A DNA stretch of 64,000 nt from Rhodosorus marinus (GCA_029953675.1 JAMWBK010000004.1:1426001-1490000); one strand, 5' to 3'. Positions 47,303 to 59,332 are shown, counted from the first letter of the stretch. Translations and numbers: made by a program. The notes: generated by a model from the letters alone, not told the origin.

Positions 47303-47910
47303 CTAGTAGCAGCAGTAGTAGTAGTAGTTGCTATAGCTCACTCGCTCATGAATGGACGCTAGTTCTCCCTCTGTCGTATCACTGCCATTCGTAAGGTTAG
47401 CATTCGTCAGTGTCACGGAGTCGCAAGAAAAGTATTCCCCTGCGGAGGTTGGCCTTCCAGTAAGGTTCCATAAACTATTCTGATCCAACGTCATACACAT
47501 TGAAGTGACACGAAAAGTGCTTATGAGAACAGAGATCAACCTGCCGTTCTTGATGACCGCTGTGAAACTTGCTTGACTGGGATGTTCGAAGGAGAAGACT
47601 GACAACCTTGATCAGTCCACAGAGTCAGGATGGACCACTTGGAAGAGAAGAGGGCCAGGGCGCATGGCGTTTCGATGGATCTGAGGCGTATCGTGTCACG
47701 TTTTGGCGTACGGGGGGGGAAGTCCATACCCAAAAGGAGATGGTCGTCATTGTAAAATTGACACGGGACTTGGAACGAAGCCCCAAAGCTATTGATGGCA
47801 ACGACGACAACTTCTGAACCCTCCACTCCATATGACAGAATTCTGATTGACCATCGAAAGGTCAAATCGAACCGGAAAAAAAATCGACCCGCCTGTTGCG
47901 CACCCAGCAC
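47303..47910 (-). CDS. Hypothetical protein, two open segments
   Basis: Minus-strand stretches 47910-47607 (IRILSYGVEGSEVVVVAINS, then PCALALFSSKWSILTLWTDQ) and about 47600-47303 (FEHPSQASFTAVIKNGRLIS, ending in SYSNYYYYCCY) look coding and abut in different frames near 47600. A very short intron or a frameshift would be needed to join them. The C-terminal Tyr run comes from a TAG/CTA-type microsatellite at 47300-47332. I recognise no family. Confidence 0.35.
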
Positions 47911-48024
47911 GTGCTATCGCGTCGCTTCTAAATTTCTTTATTCACACACTTTCTTTCTCCCAGGCTCGTGGTCCACGAGCCCTTTTCCAGGTCCCCACAG
48001 TTCGCCTGTGAGAGCTTCTTCCCC

Positions 48025-49250
48025 TCAATTGTAGTTTTTCGTAAAGTATTCCTCATCAAGATTATGCATTCTCACAACGGATTCCTCTCCTCCAGATGTG
48101 TACTGCTTCCCGTCCGGAGAAAAGGCGACGGCATTGATAGGACCGAAATGTCCTCCTACTTTACCGATTTCCGTCTCATAGATCTTGTGGTAGAATCTCG
48201 AATCGAATCGCTCCTGGGTCGTTGTCGTTGTAACTTGCGAGGCGTCCTGTCCTCCTCCCAGAACGATATGGTCCATGAGCGGACTAATCGCGGCAGAATT
48301 CACGGGTCTCTCCGTCTTAAAGGTTTTCAAGATCTGCCGTTGCATTGGAAATGTATTGTTCGATTAGCGAGCGGTGGAGTTGAGAGATCCCTGGATGGAA
48401 GTATTTACTCGCAGTAGCTTACCGACATGTCTTCCAAGTCCCAGAGTTTCGCGGTTTTATCAGCCGACGCCGTGATGAAGTGGACCTTGTTCGGCGCGAT
48501 CTGGAGGTCGTTGATCCCGCCAGCATGTTCCTTCACGCAAGCAATTTCCTCTCCACTCTTAACGTCAAATTTTCGAACAGTTCCGTCCTCAGCACCACAG
48601 ATAATGTGGTCGCCCGCGCCCGTCCACAGCGCTCTTGACATGGTGACCTTTGGACCCTTCAGGCTCTGAACCTTCTCAGCTTCCAGAGTGGACGGATCGT
48701 TCGAAAACTTCATAATATGAATCTCTGGCTCCTGCTTCATCAACATGGACGTCGCAAATGCGACATGCTTTTCATCCGGCGAAATTGAAACGGAGCTAAC
48801 GGGACACTTGAAGTCCCACTGAAAGACCTGTTTCCCTCCGTTCACTTCCCACATTCGCGCAGAATTGTCTGCTGATCCAGTTATCAAGTACTTAGAATCA
48901 GCCGTGACGTCAATGCTAATTATTGCTCCTCCGTGCCCCTCAAAAGTCCCCAAACGTGCTCCGCCCTGCTGAGCCCTCCATACCATCGGCGATCTATCCC
49001 TGGCAGCGGTGAATAGCAAGTCACCTTCGCGGTTGTAAATAACCTGCGTGACCGGCCTTTCATGACCTGCCAATATAATCGGCCTCTACAACAAACGCAA
49101 AGCAAAACCCAAATCGATTCAGCGAGGCGTACAAATCTCATGAAAAAGCCGTACAAAAAACCTGCAGCATAGCCAACATATCCAAGACAAACCTCACACA
49201 AGCCTCCCAGACACGCAAAAAGCAAAAGGGAGACTTGCCGATCTTACCAT
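48025..49250 (-). CDS. EIF3I: Translation initiation factor eIF3 subunit I (WD40)
   Basis: WD40 beta-propeller subunit of eIF3, binding eIF3b and eIF3g on the 40S ribosome. Exons are 49250-49248 (the ATG alone), 49085-48423 and 48333-48025; total 325 codons, 324 residues, as expected for the family. After splicing the protein starts [20 protein letters not shown], which is the family N-terminus. WD repeats include [40 protein letters not shown] and [20 protein letters not shown], ending [11 protein letters not shown]. The donor GTAAGA directly follows the ATG and the 162-nt intron ends TTGTAG; no in-frame ATG exists between that acceptor and the conserved start. Confidence 0.95.
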
Positions 49251-49662
49251 CGCGAAACAGAATAACAAAACAAAACACCTCACAATCCCCCACAAAAAAA
49301 CCGCGACGATCAAATGAGCTAGTAGCGCAGACAAGTGCCTCCGTCACCAACTACCTTTACATTCAATTCTTTCCAAACCTACAGGCCCCTTCGTCCCCCT
49401 CGAACTTCTCCGGACGAAAGCAGCCTTGACCTATGCACATTGTCTTCTTCATCAGCAAAGAGAGCGAAAAAAGTCAACCCACGACCGCCGTGGCTAATAC
49501 AAAAAAATAGAATATTATTGGACAGAATACGAACTTAAAAACCAATTAGAACATCATAATTGTTCTTATCGAATTTCATGTTTATTAATTAGTGTGTTAG
49601 AGTCTAGTATTAGCCAATGATATGCCTTGTTAGCTTTGATAACGGGTAGGATTGGAGGATCT

Positions 49663-50511
49663 CTACGCGTCTCGGACTAGTTTGAGCTGTTCTTGCTTTC
49701 TGCGAATGTATCTCTGCTCTTTTTCTTCACCGCGCTGCCTACTTTCCCAGTACTTCTCGGAGCGATCGTCTTCCTGTTCGACCTCCTCTGCGTTCTTGAC
49801 GTCGTCCAGGGCTTCAAGGTTGCGTTCGAAGGATGCCTCCTCCGCTTGGAGAATGGCGCGGTCGACGCTTTCGACATGGCTGTTGTCCTGCATTTTCTGG
49901 CGAATAAGCTTGTATGATCGGTTGTTCTCCCGAATTGTCAACTCCGGTGGACGGGTGTCTGCTAACATCCTCGGGGACAGAACCAGGCGTTCTGGGTCGT
50001 ACTTCTCGGATTCTAGGTATGGCATGCTACCATCACGAAGCAGTTGCTGAATCTGTGCGCGAAAATCCGAAGAAAAGGCTTTCCGCCGCGCAATATCACC
50101 TTCAGCATCATTCGATTCAACGAAAGAATACTCCGGAATGTAAGAAAAGTTCACATTTGGCGGTTCCCCGGAACCTTTCTTGCCAGCAGAATTTGCTTGC
50201 CAAAAGGCGGCCCTCGGCAAGGCCGTTAAAGCCGCCTTCGAGTCCTCCAAACTCTTAAACCGAGCAAAAACGGTACCAGCAAACCTGCTCTCACTGTCTC
50301 GCACCTTCACGAGCTGTTTCAAGCCGAAGGATTTGAGAAACTCTTCCAGGTCACCCAGTCTAGCTGAGTAATTCGAAATTATCAGGATCGGTGAAGCGTA
50401 TGGCAGGCCAGAACCCGAGAGATGGGACCGGGCCAGTCCTCTACATTGCTGCAATGTCTTGCTAACAGAGCGCGAAACCGACGCTCGAAAGCAGAACAAC
50501 CCCAGCTCCAT
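49663..50511 (-). CDS. RRM protein with mitochondrial-type presequence and coiled-coil tail
   Basis: Single-exon 282-residue protein. The N-terminus (MELGLFCFRASVSRSVSKTL, then QQCRGLARSHL) has Arg, Ser and hydrophobic residues and no early acid after position 2, like a mitochondrial presequence. Residues ~42-100 look like an RRM: ILIISNYSARLGDLEEFLKS as beta1/alpha1 and FAGTVFARFKSLEDSKAAL as the RNP1-like strand. RNP1 aromatics are weak. The C-terminal ~90 residues are highly charged Glu/Arg/Lys helix (EKYWESRQRGEEKEQRYIRR). I cannot name an orthologue. It is the first of four adjacent genes for presequence-bearing RRM or RRM-like proteins. Confidence 0.7.
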   Translation of the reverse strand: MELGLFCFRASVSRSVSKTLQQCRGLARSHLSGSGLPYASPILIISNYSARLGDLEEFLKSFGLKQLVKVRDSESRFAGTVFARFKSLEDSKAALTALPRAAFWQANSAGKKGSGEPPNVNFSYIPEYSFVESNDAEGDIARRKAFSSDFRAQIQQLLRDGSMPYLESEKYDPERLVLSPRMLADTRPPELTIRENNRSYKLIRQKMQDNSHVESVDRAILQAEEASFERNLEALDDVKNAEEVEQEDDRSEKYWESRQRGEEKEQRYIRRKQEQLKLVRDA

Positions 50512-52153
50512 TCCTCAAAAACCACAGGATTACCTCAAGCCCACCATCTGACACCTCAAACTTGACGCGCTTACTGATCCAAGGAGATCTTAGAGCTCAC
50601 CAATGAAGGACAAGGCCGAACCCAACTTTCCCTGGGCGTTCAGGAGCGCTCGTCTCGCGGGAAGCACGCCACCTGCAACCGCTTCAACATACTGCGAGGT
50701 ATCTATAGTGCTGATGACAAGCTGACCTCGATTGTACTCGGAAACCGGGGGAAAGGCGTAACCTGACATTCTTATGAGAGACTGTTATAGTTCTGCAACG
50801 TTTTCAAAACCGGATCTCCGAGAAAGCAAAATCCGGTTCCATAGGCTTGGACACGGGATTGCACAGCTTGCTCCCACATGTAGCTTTCGGATGGTGCTTC
50901 AGATGTTCAGAGCTGATCTGATTTTCCGCAAGTGGTTCCAGTTTCTATCTGTTCTACTCCAATGGACGCTTTCAAAACATGGTGTAGCGGAAACTAGACT
51001 AAGCCGTCCACCGCTTTTTGACCGAAATCAAGCTCAACCTACACTGATCGTCACTTGTCATGAAGTAGCTGCTTGATGAGACGGGACCTGGTACTTGAAA
51101 CCAATGAAAAGCAGGATTTGATAAATAACACAAATTAAAATTAAGCACGTGTCATTTAACCTAAATTAATCCAATTAACGTGTGAGACAAAAGGTTAAAC
51201 CACTGAGCAGAGTTTTAAAGATATTGAAAACTAGAAGAACAGGGCTTACCTTTCACAAATCTACTAATTTCTTTTTACCTTGCTGAGAGGCTTCGTAAGG
51301 GGGGATTACAGAAAGATTCACCGACGGAGAATTGGACGAATTATTTATAAATATCAAAAGATATTAAGGACGAGCATGCGATTCGGGGGGTTTTGGAATC
51401 AGAATAAATCAACACGGTAGTAAACAACGACAAGGGGTTGGAAAACTGGACCAACATGACGCGACTGTTCGGGAGAGGACAACTTGAGCCCCTTCAATAC
51501 CAGACCTATGTTGCATAAAATTGTATTCAAAACAAATAAAGGCCGGATAGAATTCAGTAGCGTACGCAAGTCCACCATATACAAATATTAGTAAGGTGGG
51601 GATGGATTATTTGTTGTTAGGGGATGACATTTTTTCCGATGGAAACGGGGACTAAATATTTTGTTTTTTGGAAATAGTTTCTGGGGGTAAAGCCGTCTTA
51701 AGTCAACTGCGAGTATTTCTCTCTCTTTTTGGGGCTTCTCGGTCGGCGTTGGGAAAAGCGATTTTGAAGGTGTGGATTTTGGGGAGGTTTTGGTGGGGGT
51801 TTGTTGTTTTTTCGACCCGTTTTTTTTTGTTGTTGGTTTTTGAGGATGAACGGCAAACTCCCTCTAAAAAAGAAGAAACAGCGGACTTTATCTTGAAGGT
51901 TAAGCTGAGGAAGGATTTGGGGATGGAAAATTTGGGATTGGGAGGGAGAGAAGTTGGTATAAGACTAATGTGAAGAGGAGGAGCAAGGAGGGGGAGAGAT
52001 TTAGTAGGCAAGTTTAGAATTTGGAGGGAGAGGGGGGAGGGGGAGGAAGGGTAGGGAAGGTTTTGTTTGTGATTTTAGGGGTTAGGTTAGTCTGGTTGTT
52101 TGTTTTTTGGTGGGGGGTACGGGATCTGTGTGTTTGTTTGTTTTTTCTCAAAG
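50512..52153. other. Divergent intergenic region, AT-rich then G-rich
   Basis: 51080-51380 is AT-rich. 51680-52130 is G/T-rich on the plus strand (long G-runs and T-runs), the leader of the downstream RRM gene. No gene is recognised between. Confidence 0.5.
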
Positions 52154-52929
52154 ATGTTGGTTTCCCGGGCTGGTTTTGCGTTCGGAAGGTTGGTTGCGGG
52201 TGCGGAGAAGTCTGCGATGGCTCGTGCGGCGTCGCAGAAGATGTGGATGGCTACGGCTGAGGTGAGCAAGTTTGGATCGGGGGATTTTACTGACGCTCGC
52301 TTTTCTTGATTTGTGGGGCTGACATGTTTTTGTATATCTTCCTTGTTTGGTTTGTTGTTTTGCTTACGTAGTCTAAGAAGAAGAAGGCTGATCCAGTGGC
52401 AGAGCTTGAAGAAGAGGAAAAGGTAATGGAGGCAGCGGCCCCTGAACCTGAGCCAATTAGTGAAGCCCCGCAGGAACCTCTCGCGGCCCGAGGTGATGAC
52501 TCCTTTGATTTTGGAGAACGTCCTTCAGGAGGAATGGGGGCTCAGTCACTCTTTGATGAGCCAGAGGATGCGCCGCGGAGGAGCATCCGTGATACTGACG
52601 AGGAGACCAGAAGGAAGGTGTTCGTCGGAAATCTCGCGTGGGGCACAGATGAGAATTCCCTGAGCCGAGGATTTGCTCACTTGGGAAGTATTTTGGATGC
52701 ACACGTAGTAAGGAGTGCCCATGATCAGAGGTCCCGTGGGTTCGGTTTCATTACCTTCGAGACGGAGGACTCTGCGGGCAGAGCCATTCGAGAGATGGAG
52801 GGCGCGTTCTTGGACGGCAGAGATATCCGAGTGCAGCCAGCACGCAAGAGAGAGCCGCGTGAGTTCAACCGCTCCCAAGGCGGGTTTAACCGAGAGCCGC
52901 AAGGAGGATATAACCGAGACCGGTACTAA
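52154..52929 (+). CDS. Glycine-rich RNA-binding protein (one RRM), mitochondrial presequence
   Basis: Exons 52154-52261 and 52372-52929 sum to 222 codons, 221 residues. Residues 1-36 (MLVSRAGFAFGRLVAGAEKS...) form a classic amphipathic presequence and fill exon 1 exactly. An acidic Glu/Pro linker follows. The RRM has RNP2 KVFVGNLAW and RNP1 RSRGFGFITF, both intact. The tail has repeated Phe/Tyr-Asn-Arg motifs (FNRSQGGFNREPQGGYNRD). The layout matches organellar glycine-rich RNA-binding proteins of plants, which act in RNA editing, splicing or stability; the role here is not known. Confidence 0.88.
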
Positions 52930-53637
52930 GCTGTGATTAACTATGAGAATAACCCTGGGGATCCTCGTACTTGAGGATCTATGAAGTTTTCAAAGATCAG
53001 TCCTTTGCATGCTGAGCTACCTAGAGGTCAAGAATTCAATCAGCAAGCGGCGGGCTCTCGATTGATTGGCAAAGGAATGTAGGCACCCTGATACTCTATT
53101 AAAGGCTATCCAGAATCGCTCAAAACATTTATTCACGCAGCTTCATAAGCCAAGTGAGGTTGCCCTCCACATAAACACGGTGCCAGCAACTGGGTGTCAA
53201 CACACCAGCAGCACTGCCGTTCGCTCAATTTGCCCGAAAACGTTTCGGATCATAGAGGGCACCTCTTCACCTTCGCCCACACCTTCACGCACATAGAAAC
53301 TGAACACTGATCGTAAGTCCCCCTCGCGAAAGTCTAGTTCCCGGACGTTGGTGATTCAACCAACGTCATTGATCGGCGTCCAAAGATTTCCTGGTTCTTT
53401 CGATGAGCAGCTCACTGAATTTGTTCAGAAAGAATCATTCGGCTGGTATCCTCGGGTTACATTTCCTTGCCATGTTAGGAATCATTCCAAAGTCTTTTTC
53501 CCCCTGCCTCCGGTTCGATCACGACCTTCCATTTGGGGAACCGGTTGGCGGAGACCGGTTGATAGCGAAAGATGTTGACTAGTTGAATAGTTTGAGTCGG
53601 GGATTTACGTGGACAAGTTTTTGCCGTGGAGAAGATC

Positions 53638-54273
53638 ATGCTTGGTCTTTGTCGTCTTCGCGCTTTACCACATGTCCAGCGAGCGTTCGTTTCTTCTTTC
53701 CCCGGAGAAACCGAGCTGCCGTTTCGAGGGGTAAGTTGACGGTGACCGTTCGGCATTTCTAAAAAAAGGACGTCCATGTTCTGAGTCTATGCTCGTGTTT
53801 TATTTTTTTGTCCTCTCCTTTCCGTCCAGGACTCGATGGTTCCACGGGCAAGACCGCCAAGCCGACAAGTGATCATCACGAACACACAGAGCCTTGGGAC
53901 AAAAGATCTTTCCGAGCTGTTTCTGGCTATTGGTGGACTATCGCAACTCGAAGAACGAACAGCGGTCGTTGGGAGACGAAAATTGAAATACTTCGTGGCG
54001 AGCTTCCAGGACACGACGACGTCCCAGCTCGCGGTCAGGCTCATAAGAAGGAAACCTTTTCTCGGGGTTAAACTGGAAGCTGCCTTCCACCGCGAAGAGC
54101 TCGGCCTTAAGGGCTTCGCGATGGAATGGCAGCGGCTCAAGTCCTACGGATGGGAGGAATTGAATGTAGTCAAGTCAGAGGTGAATAAGGAGGTCCGCGA
54201 ACAGGAGCAACTTGAGGAAATCGATGAAGCCATTGGCGCGAGCACGGTCTTCAATACAAGCAGAACGCTTTGA
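53638..54273 (+). CDS. Small RRM-like protein with mitochondrial presequence
   Basis: Exons 53638-53730 and 53830-54273 sum to 179 codons, 178 residues. Exon 1 encodes a presequence (MLGLCRLRALPHVQRAFVSS). Residues ~40-115 read as a possible RRM: RQVIITNTQSLGTKDLSELF as beta1/alpha1, then LKYFVASFQDTTTSQLAVRL as beta3/alpha2, and LGVKLEAAF as beta4. Canonical RNP aromatics are not obvious, so the fold call is tentative. The tail is acidic helix (EVNKEVREQEQLEEIDEAIG). No orthologue is recognised. The intron position, right after the presequence, matches its two plus-strand neighbours. Confidence 0.6.
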
Positions 54274-55117
54274 AACACAAATACGCTAACGAATAGAACC
54301 GAACGAAAGGAGGCCAGCCCGTGGCAAAGACGACGAGAAACGTCGGCGAAACACACAAAGCGGACTAGGTCTGGGATCTGGCCGGTGGATCGTCAAAGTT
54401 CTTAAACGTATCGCTACGGTTCATAAATACTAATCGATTCTCCGACAAGGAAAGTTCAGCATCAGCGACGTGGGTCGCGCAACTTCATAAACCCGATGCC
54501 CCGCAGATCCCCAGAACAACTTGAACAATGACACTTAAACACCAGGGACATGCTATTCAACCATTAAAAATATACTAATTGGACTAAAAAACGGAAAGCC
54601 AAAAGCATCTAACTATCACCTCGAAGGAGACACTTAACAGAATAAACGAAAAGAATATTCGTTTAGCAAAACTAATTCATAATAAATACATCTATTTAAG
54701 GGCATTAATCGTCACGTTTATTATGACAATAAATTTTGCTTTCGAGCATTCGTCTTAAGTGATGAGCTCAGAAAGTGCTACTTTGCTCTTAAGGATCTTT
54801 TAACTGTCACCTACGTTGGTGACGCTTATAGATAGACTATTTTTTATTTAGTATTAAAAGTATTTGATCACAAGTAGAAAGAGCGAGAAAAACGCGTTTT
54901 ATTGTCACATGTTCGTAGTCGTGGACCTCACAATAACGCGATGATCGATGGTGTCGGGGTTGAGGAACGGGATGGGTAGAGAACCTGTCTTTCTTTTAGG
55001 AGAGAGAATAGTCTTTATGACTGATTCGTGATCCTAGTGAATGAGTCTTATCCGATCTTCATATGTTAAGACAAAGAGGGGGTGCAAAATTCGAGAAATT
55101 CCGCTTTCCTCTTCTCG
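54274..55117. other. Spacer, AT-rich in the middle
   Basis: 54540-54900 is AT-rich with no open frames. 54900-55117 is the likely promoter of the next gene. Confidence 0.45.
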
Positions 55118-56651
55118 ATGAGGTTGTCCAAAGGATCACTCGGGGGCGTGTGTGGAGGCCTTCTCGGCCGTCTGCAGCGACCTCGATATGGGTTCAACAG
55201 GATCGGGTCTGTTTACCTGCAACGTCTTGCTGGCATGTGTACTGAGAGCTCAAAGGTATGAAAAACAGCGACAAGTTCGGGTCTTGGATATCGTTTGCTT
55301 TGGAACGGGTTTGACCTTATTCGTCGTAATTTCCTCACCAGGAGGATGAAAGCGAGCAAGTTGAGGAGCAGCCCGAAAGGAAACCACGGGGAAACTCTAT
55401 TAAGGGTATTCCCTTCAAGCAGTGCCTTGAAATTAGAAATTTGCCCTCGATCATGAAAAGGGACATGCTTCGGGATCACTACGCCATCTTCGGGAATGTG
55501 CTGGACGCTGGAGTGGTTCCATCCGGCATGAAGAAGTATTCACAGGCACATAGAAGTGGTCCTCCCAAGCTTCGAGTCACTAAGGGATACGTTTGTTTCG
55601 ATAGCGAGGAAAGTGCTGTTAAAGCTCAGAAGGTGACCCACGGCGCGAAGATGGGCGACTTTGTGCTTTCGGTGAAGATCCTCAAGAGAACTCTGTACAA
55701 CCCAAGAAGGGGTGAAGAAAACTATTTAAGACCCCTCCTCAAGGTTTTCATCTCAGACTTGGCTCCGGAAGTAACTTTAAAGGACTTGAGACAGATGTTC
55801 GAGGAGAACGGCATTGCTGTTGACGACTTGTCGAGTGGGAAAAAGTCAGAAACTGACGCCGACCTTGGCATCGCGTTTGCTAGGTTTTTGAATCAAGCAG
55901 ATGGGAAAAAGGCTCTCGAGCTATCGGGGACGGAGCTACATGGATCAGCGATCAGAATTAGGCCAAAGCGATTAGATCCGATCGAGAAGCAGATTCCAGG
56001 GTGCAGGGTAATAATTCTGAACCTGGACTATAACAAATCTCTGGAGGAGATCACTGCCCATGTTAAGGAAAAGCTCTCTGGTGTTGGGGAGCTCGTTAGC
56101 GTCCAAGCAACCAGAACTGAGTACGACAAATCGGGACACTGTTTAGCCGAATTTGAGGATGAGGAGAAAGCGAAAGAATGTATCAAACAGTTCAACAAGT
56201 CGGACGTTGACGGCAGGACTTGGGAAGTTTTTTACGCCCACAAGGAAGTCCCCGGGGAAGCAAGCGCAGAGTCTCCCATACTGTACATAACAAATCTACC
56301 GGAAAGCGAAAACGTTGTCAGGCTCCGAGACTCCCTACGCGACTTTCTGATTGGCATGGGGCAAATCTCGCAGTGCAGAGTGTTTGAGAGGTGCGAGCGG
56401 AACGGAAAATTTCTGTCTGCAAAGGTGCACTGCGCAAGTACCGCCGACGCGGTCGAACTGAAGAATCTGCTCCGTGGGCGAGAATTCATGGAAAGAAAGC
56501 TCCATGCTACCTTTACACAGCAACCGGTAAGACCTTCAACGCCGGAAATGGTGTCCCTCTCAAGAACACTTTCGTTGTTCCTGATCCTGAATGACCGTCG
56601 TCTCTCCCGCAGATACTGGACACCCATCGGCATCCAACGATTGACGTATAA
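55118..56651 (+). CDS. Multi-RRM RNA-binding protein with mitochondrial presequence
   Basis: Exons 55118-55255, 55342-56526 and 56613-56651 sum to 454 codons, 453 residues. Exon 1 (46 codons: MRLSKGSLGGVCGGLLGRLQ, then RPRYGFNRIGSV) is a strong basic presequence. Four RRM-like units follow: QCLEIRNLPSIMKRDMLRDH with KGYVCFDSEESAVKA; KVFISDLAPEVTLKDLRQMF with GIAFARFLNQADGKKAL; CRVIILNLDYNKSLEEITAH with HCLAEFEDEEKAKECI; and PILYITNLPESENVVRLRDS with SAKVHCASTADAV. Several RNP1 positions are degenerate. The order resembles PABP or nucleolin-like four-RRM proteins, but I cannot name an orthologue. The last exon gives only 12 residues. Confidence 0.85.
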
Positions 56652-57364
56652 ATGCATCCAACAGAAGTACCTCGACATGAGAACAACAGCGAGGACCCAG
56701 CAGTAGTCATCCTAACGAAGCGTACTCGCCGTTGTCCAGGAGCGACATCGTCGACGCAGCGAACCCTCCGGGATTGCTGGAGGATCACCGAAGCTCTAGA
56801 GGATGACAGCATTGGTATCCACCACTGATGATATAGAAAATGACAACGACATGGGGCAACTCCCGATCTTCTTCTCCAGATCCTGCAAACTCTTCCACGG
56901 CGTCCACGTCTTCTGCTTTTAGACGCAAACCTGGTTTTTATGTATAGGTATAGGCTACGCTCTAGTCCGTCGGTACTGACAGAAGCACAAAAAAGTAGAA
57001 TTTTCTTCACGCGGCTCCTTTTGGAAGTGATCTCTTTTATAAAAACAATGAAAACTTAACTTCCTCCCAAGCTCGTTGTTCTGGAATCGCCGGAGTAAAG
57101 CCCTATTTACAATAGTCCAACGTTTCGTACTATTAGAACTGTGCTTTGAAGAAGGCCGAGAGTAAAGATAGAGAGAGAGAGAGAATTCGGATCGCGCTAG
57201 TGGCCTCTTTAAGACCTACTTACCCCAGCAGAAGCACGAAGTGTGGGGTCAACTGGTCGACTCTTGTCTTCTGCATTCATTCTATCGGAAGGTTGAAAGT
57301 GGTTGTCAGATGGTTAGTGATTCGCCGGAAGGATGCAAGAATATACGGATGGCCAGTGGTCAAC
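56652..57364. other. Convergent intergenic region with GA microsatellite
   Basis: Between the four-RRM gene and MAT1, tail to tail. It has a (GA)n tract at about 57168-57183. ORFs on either strand have no domain. Confidence 0.5.
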
Positions 57365-59216
57365 TCACTGTTGAGGAACTGGAGCAGCAGCGAATGGCTC
57401 CTGGACGTACTGCACAGCTGCCATATTCGGACCCATCGGCATTCCGAAATTAGGGGTGGGTCTATAGCCCTTGGCGAGGTCATCGTCACTGTCCACCCGT
57501 CCGCGGCCCTCCTTGTGCTTCTTTTTCTTCTCTTTTTTGTCCTTCTTCTTCTTCTTCTTTTTGTCTCCTTTCTCGAGCTTCTCAAGCCTAGTTCAGCACA
57601 TATCACAGACTCCGGTAAGCAGCAGGCGGAAATAAGATTCGCAAACACGAACAGTGGACGTTACAGTCCCCCGTGCTAGTCAACAAGTGCTAGGTATCAT
57701 TGCGCCATGCCCTATCGTGCCAATGTCACTTGCAGCTGATCACCTCCGAGTCCAACATGAGGCTTTCTTCAAGAAACTCTGACTGAAAATTTTTTTGGGC
57801 TCGGAAGTCATCACTCGAAGCATCGAATCCTCATGTTGGGAACGCCGGTCATGACCAAGCTCATTCCATGAGTGTGATCGATATCCCGAACGAAGGACAC
57901 ATTGGCACGATAGGGACAACAGCGATGGCCCCCCCCGAATTTGTCTCAAAGGGAGCAGAGCGTAAAATGTGAATGACACTATACGACAGCGATGCATTTT
58001 TTTATCATTCGAATTCCTTGGGACGTACTCTGCCGTTTCCTCCTCCTGTATCTTTTTCCGTCCTGTGAGCAAAAGAATAGTCAATTCTGTATAAGAAAAT
58101 CCATGCTTTTAAAACAGAAACAGAGGAGGACCTTACTCTCTTGCTCGGCTAATAAATCATCCTCCCGAAATTTTCGAATTTTCTGCTCCCTTTCTCTCCG
58201 TTCTCGATCCAAAAGTTCGCCTTCGGCTTTGTCTTCCGCGCTCTAACGAACACGAAAAGCGATGGGGTACAAGTTAAGATTGACAGTGTTTCCGGACTAA
58301 GAGAAAAGCATTCATAACCGGCTTCCTAAAGGTAGCTTCTGATTCCCACAACGCTCTGATAGTAAGGTTCAAACTATGAACACGCATATGAAGATTTACA
58401 AGGCTTCTCCAAGAGGACTAGAATGAGCTAGTTTTCTCCTCTGACTGCAACGTGCTCTTCTATCAATCGAAGGGTAGTTCGTGCAGACGCATGTCACAGA
58501 TCTACATAAATGAAGTCAGACAAAACGTGCAAAAGCGTTCTCCGGGCGAATCGAGGAAAGCAATCGCAGCCCTTAAGCCTATTCAGCCGGGTATTGGGGA
58601 TTGATCTGTACCTTCTTTTCCTTATTCTTGCCGATGAGATAGGCATTCGCGATTCTGTACTCTCGGATTTGCTCATTTGTCTTATCGATATCAACCCCTT
58701 TCGTATGAAAACCAGGAACAAGAGCGTGTTCTCACACGCTTTGGATGAGAAATTGAATTAAACGTTGAGATGAAAATGCTTCGCGTAATGGCTCATACCA
58801 TTAACTAAATTAAATATGATCTCCTCGATTTGTTCCAGGTAATCATTGTACTTCTCCTCATCATCAAAATCCTGAGCTCCATAACCAAAAAAACAACAAG
58901 CGCTTTAGCACCGAGACCTTTCAGGATCTATCTCCCTCTCCCGGAACACCAACAACGCGGAGGCGCGCAAGTAAGTAGCCCCAAAATAGTCTCAAAATAC
59001 TTACCTCTACCCGCTTGTTATAATCTCGTAGGATCTTCTTCCGAACGTCCAGCTCCCTTTTCCCGAGCCCATATCCATCCTCAAACTCGGGCATCCAAAT
59101 ATCTTCGTTCCCAACTTCAATCCACCCAATGTCCCCGCCCCACCAAAAAAAAGAAAGAACGTACCTCCGTTACAGGGAAATCCTCGCTCTTCTAATCGAT
59201 TCTCAAATGATATCAT
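57365..59216 (-). CDS. MNAT1: CDK-activating kinase assembly factor MAT1 (TFIIH), N-terminus unresolved
   Basis: MAT1 holds CDK7 and cyclin H together and anchors them to TFIIH. Clear exons on the minus strand are about 59114-59005 (MPEFEDGYGLGKRELDVRKK, ILRDYNKRVE), 58871-58780 (DFDDEEKYNDYLEQIEEIIF), 58700-58590 (GVDIDKTNEQIREYRIANAY, LIGKNKEKK), 58243-58135 (LLDRERREREQKIRKFREDD), about 58060-58000 (RRKKIQEEETAEYV) and the last, about 57600-57365, with a lysine run and the ending FAAAPVPQQ. One or more exons between 57610 and 58000 are unresolved. The block EKYNDYLEQIEEIIFNL is diagnostic. The C3HC4 RING finger that normally begins MAT1 was not found; a short exon at 59216-59166 may be the start or an internal piece. 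Confidence 0.8.
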
Positions 59217-59332
59217 AGTCTTCTATTCTTCCTCACAACATCAACCACTCCCAATCCTCTTCAAACCAATTTGTCCCACCCCTTTCCTCCAGAGATACGA
59301 CTTCGATCTACTTTACTACCTCCATTTCATGC

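Noticed and set aside
52950-52990. Small inverted repeat GGATCCTC/GAGGATC after the RRM gene as a bacterial-type terminator
   Set aside because: This is a nuclear eukaryotic gene; a 7-8 bp stem without a T-run is not evidence for a terminator.
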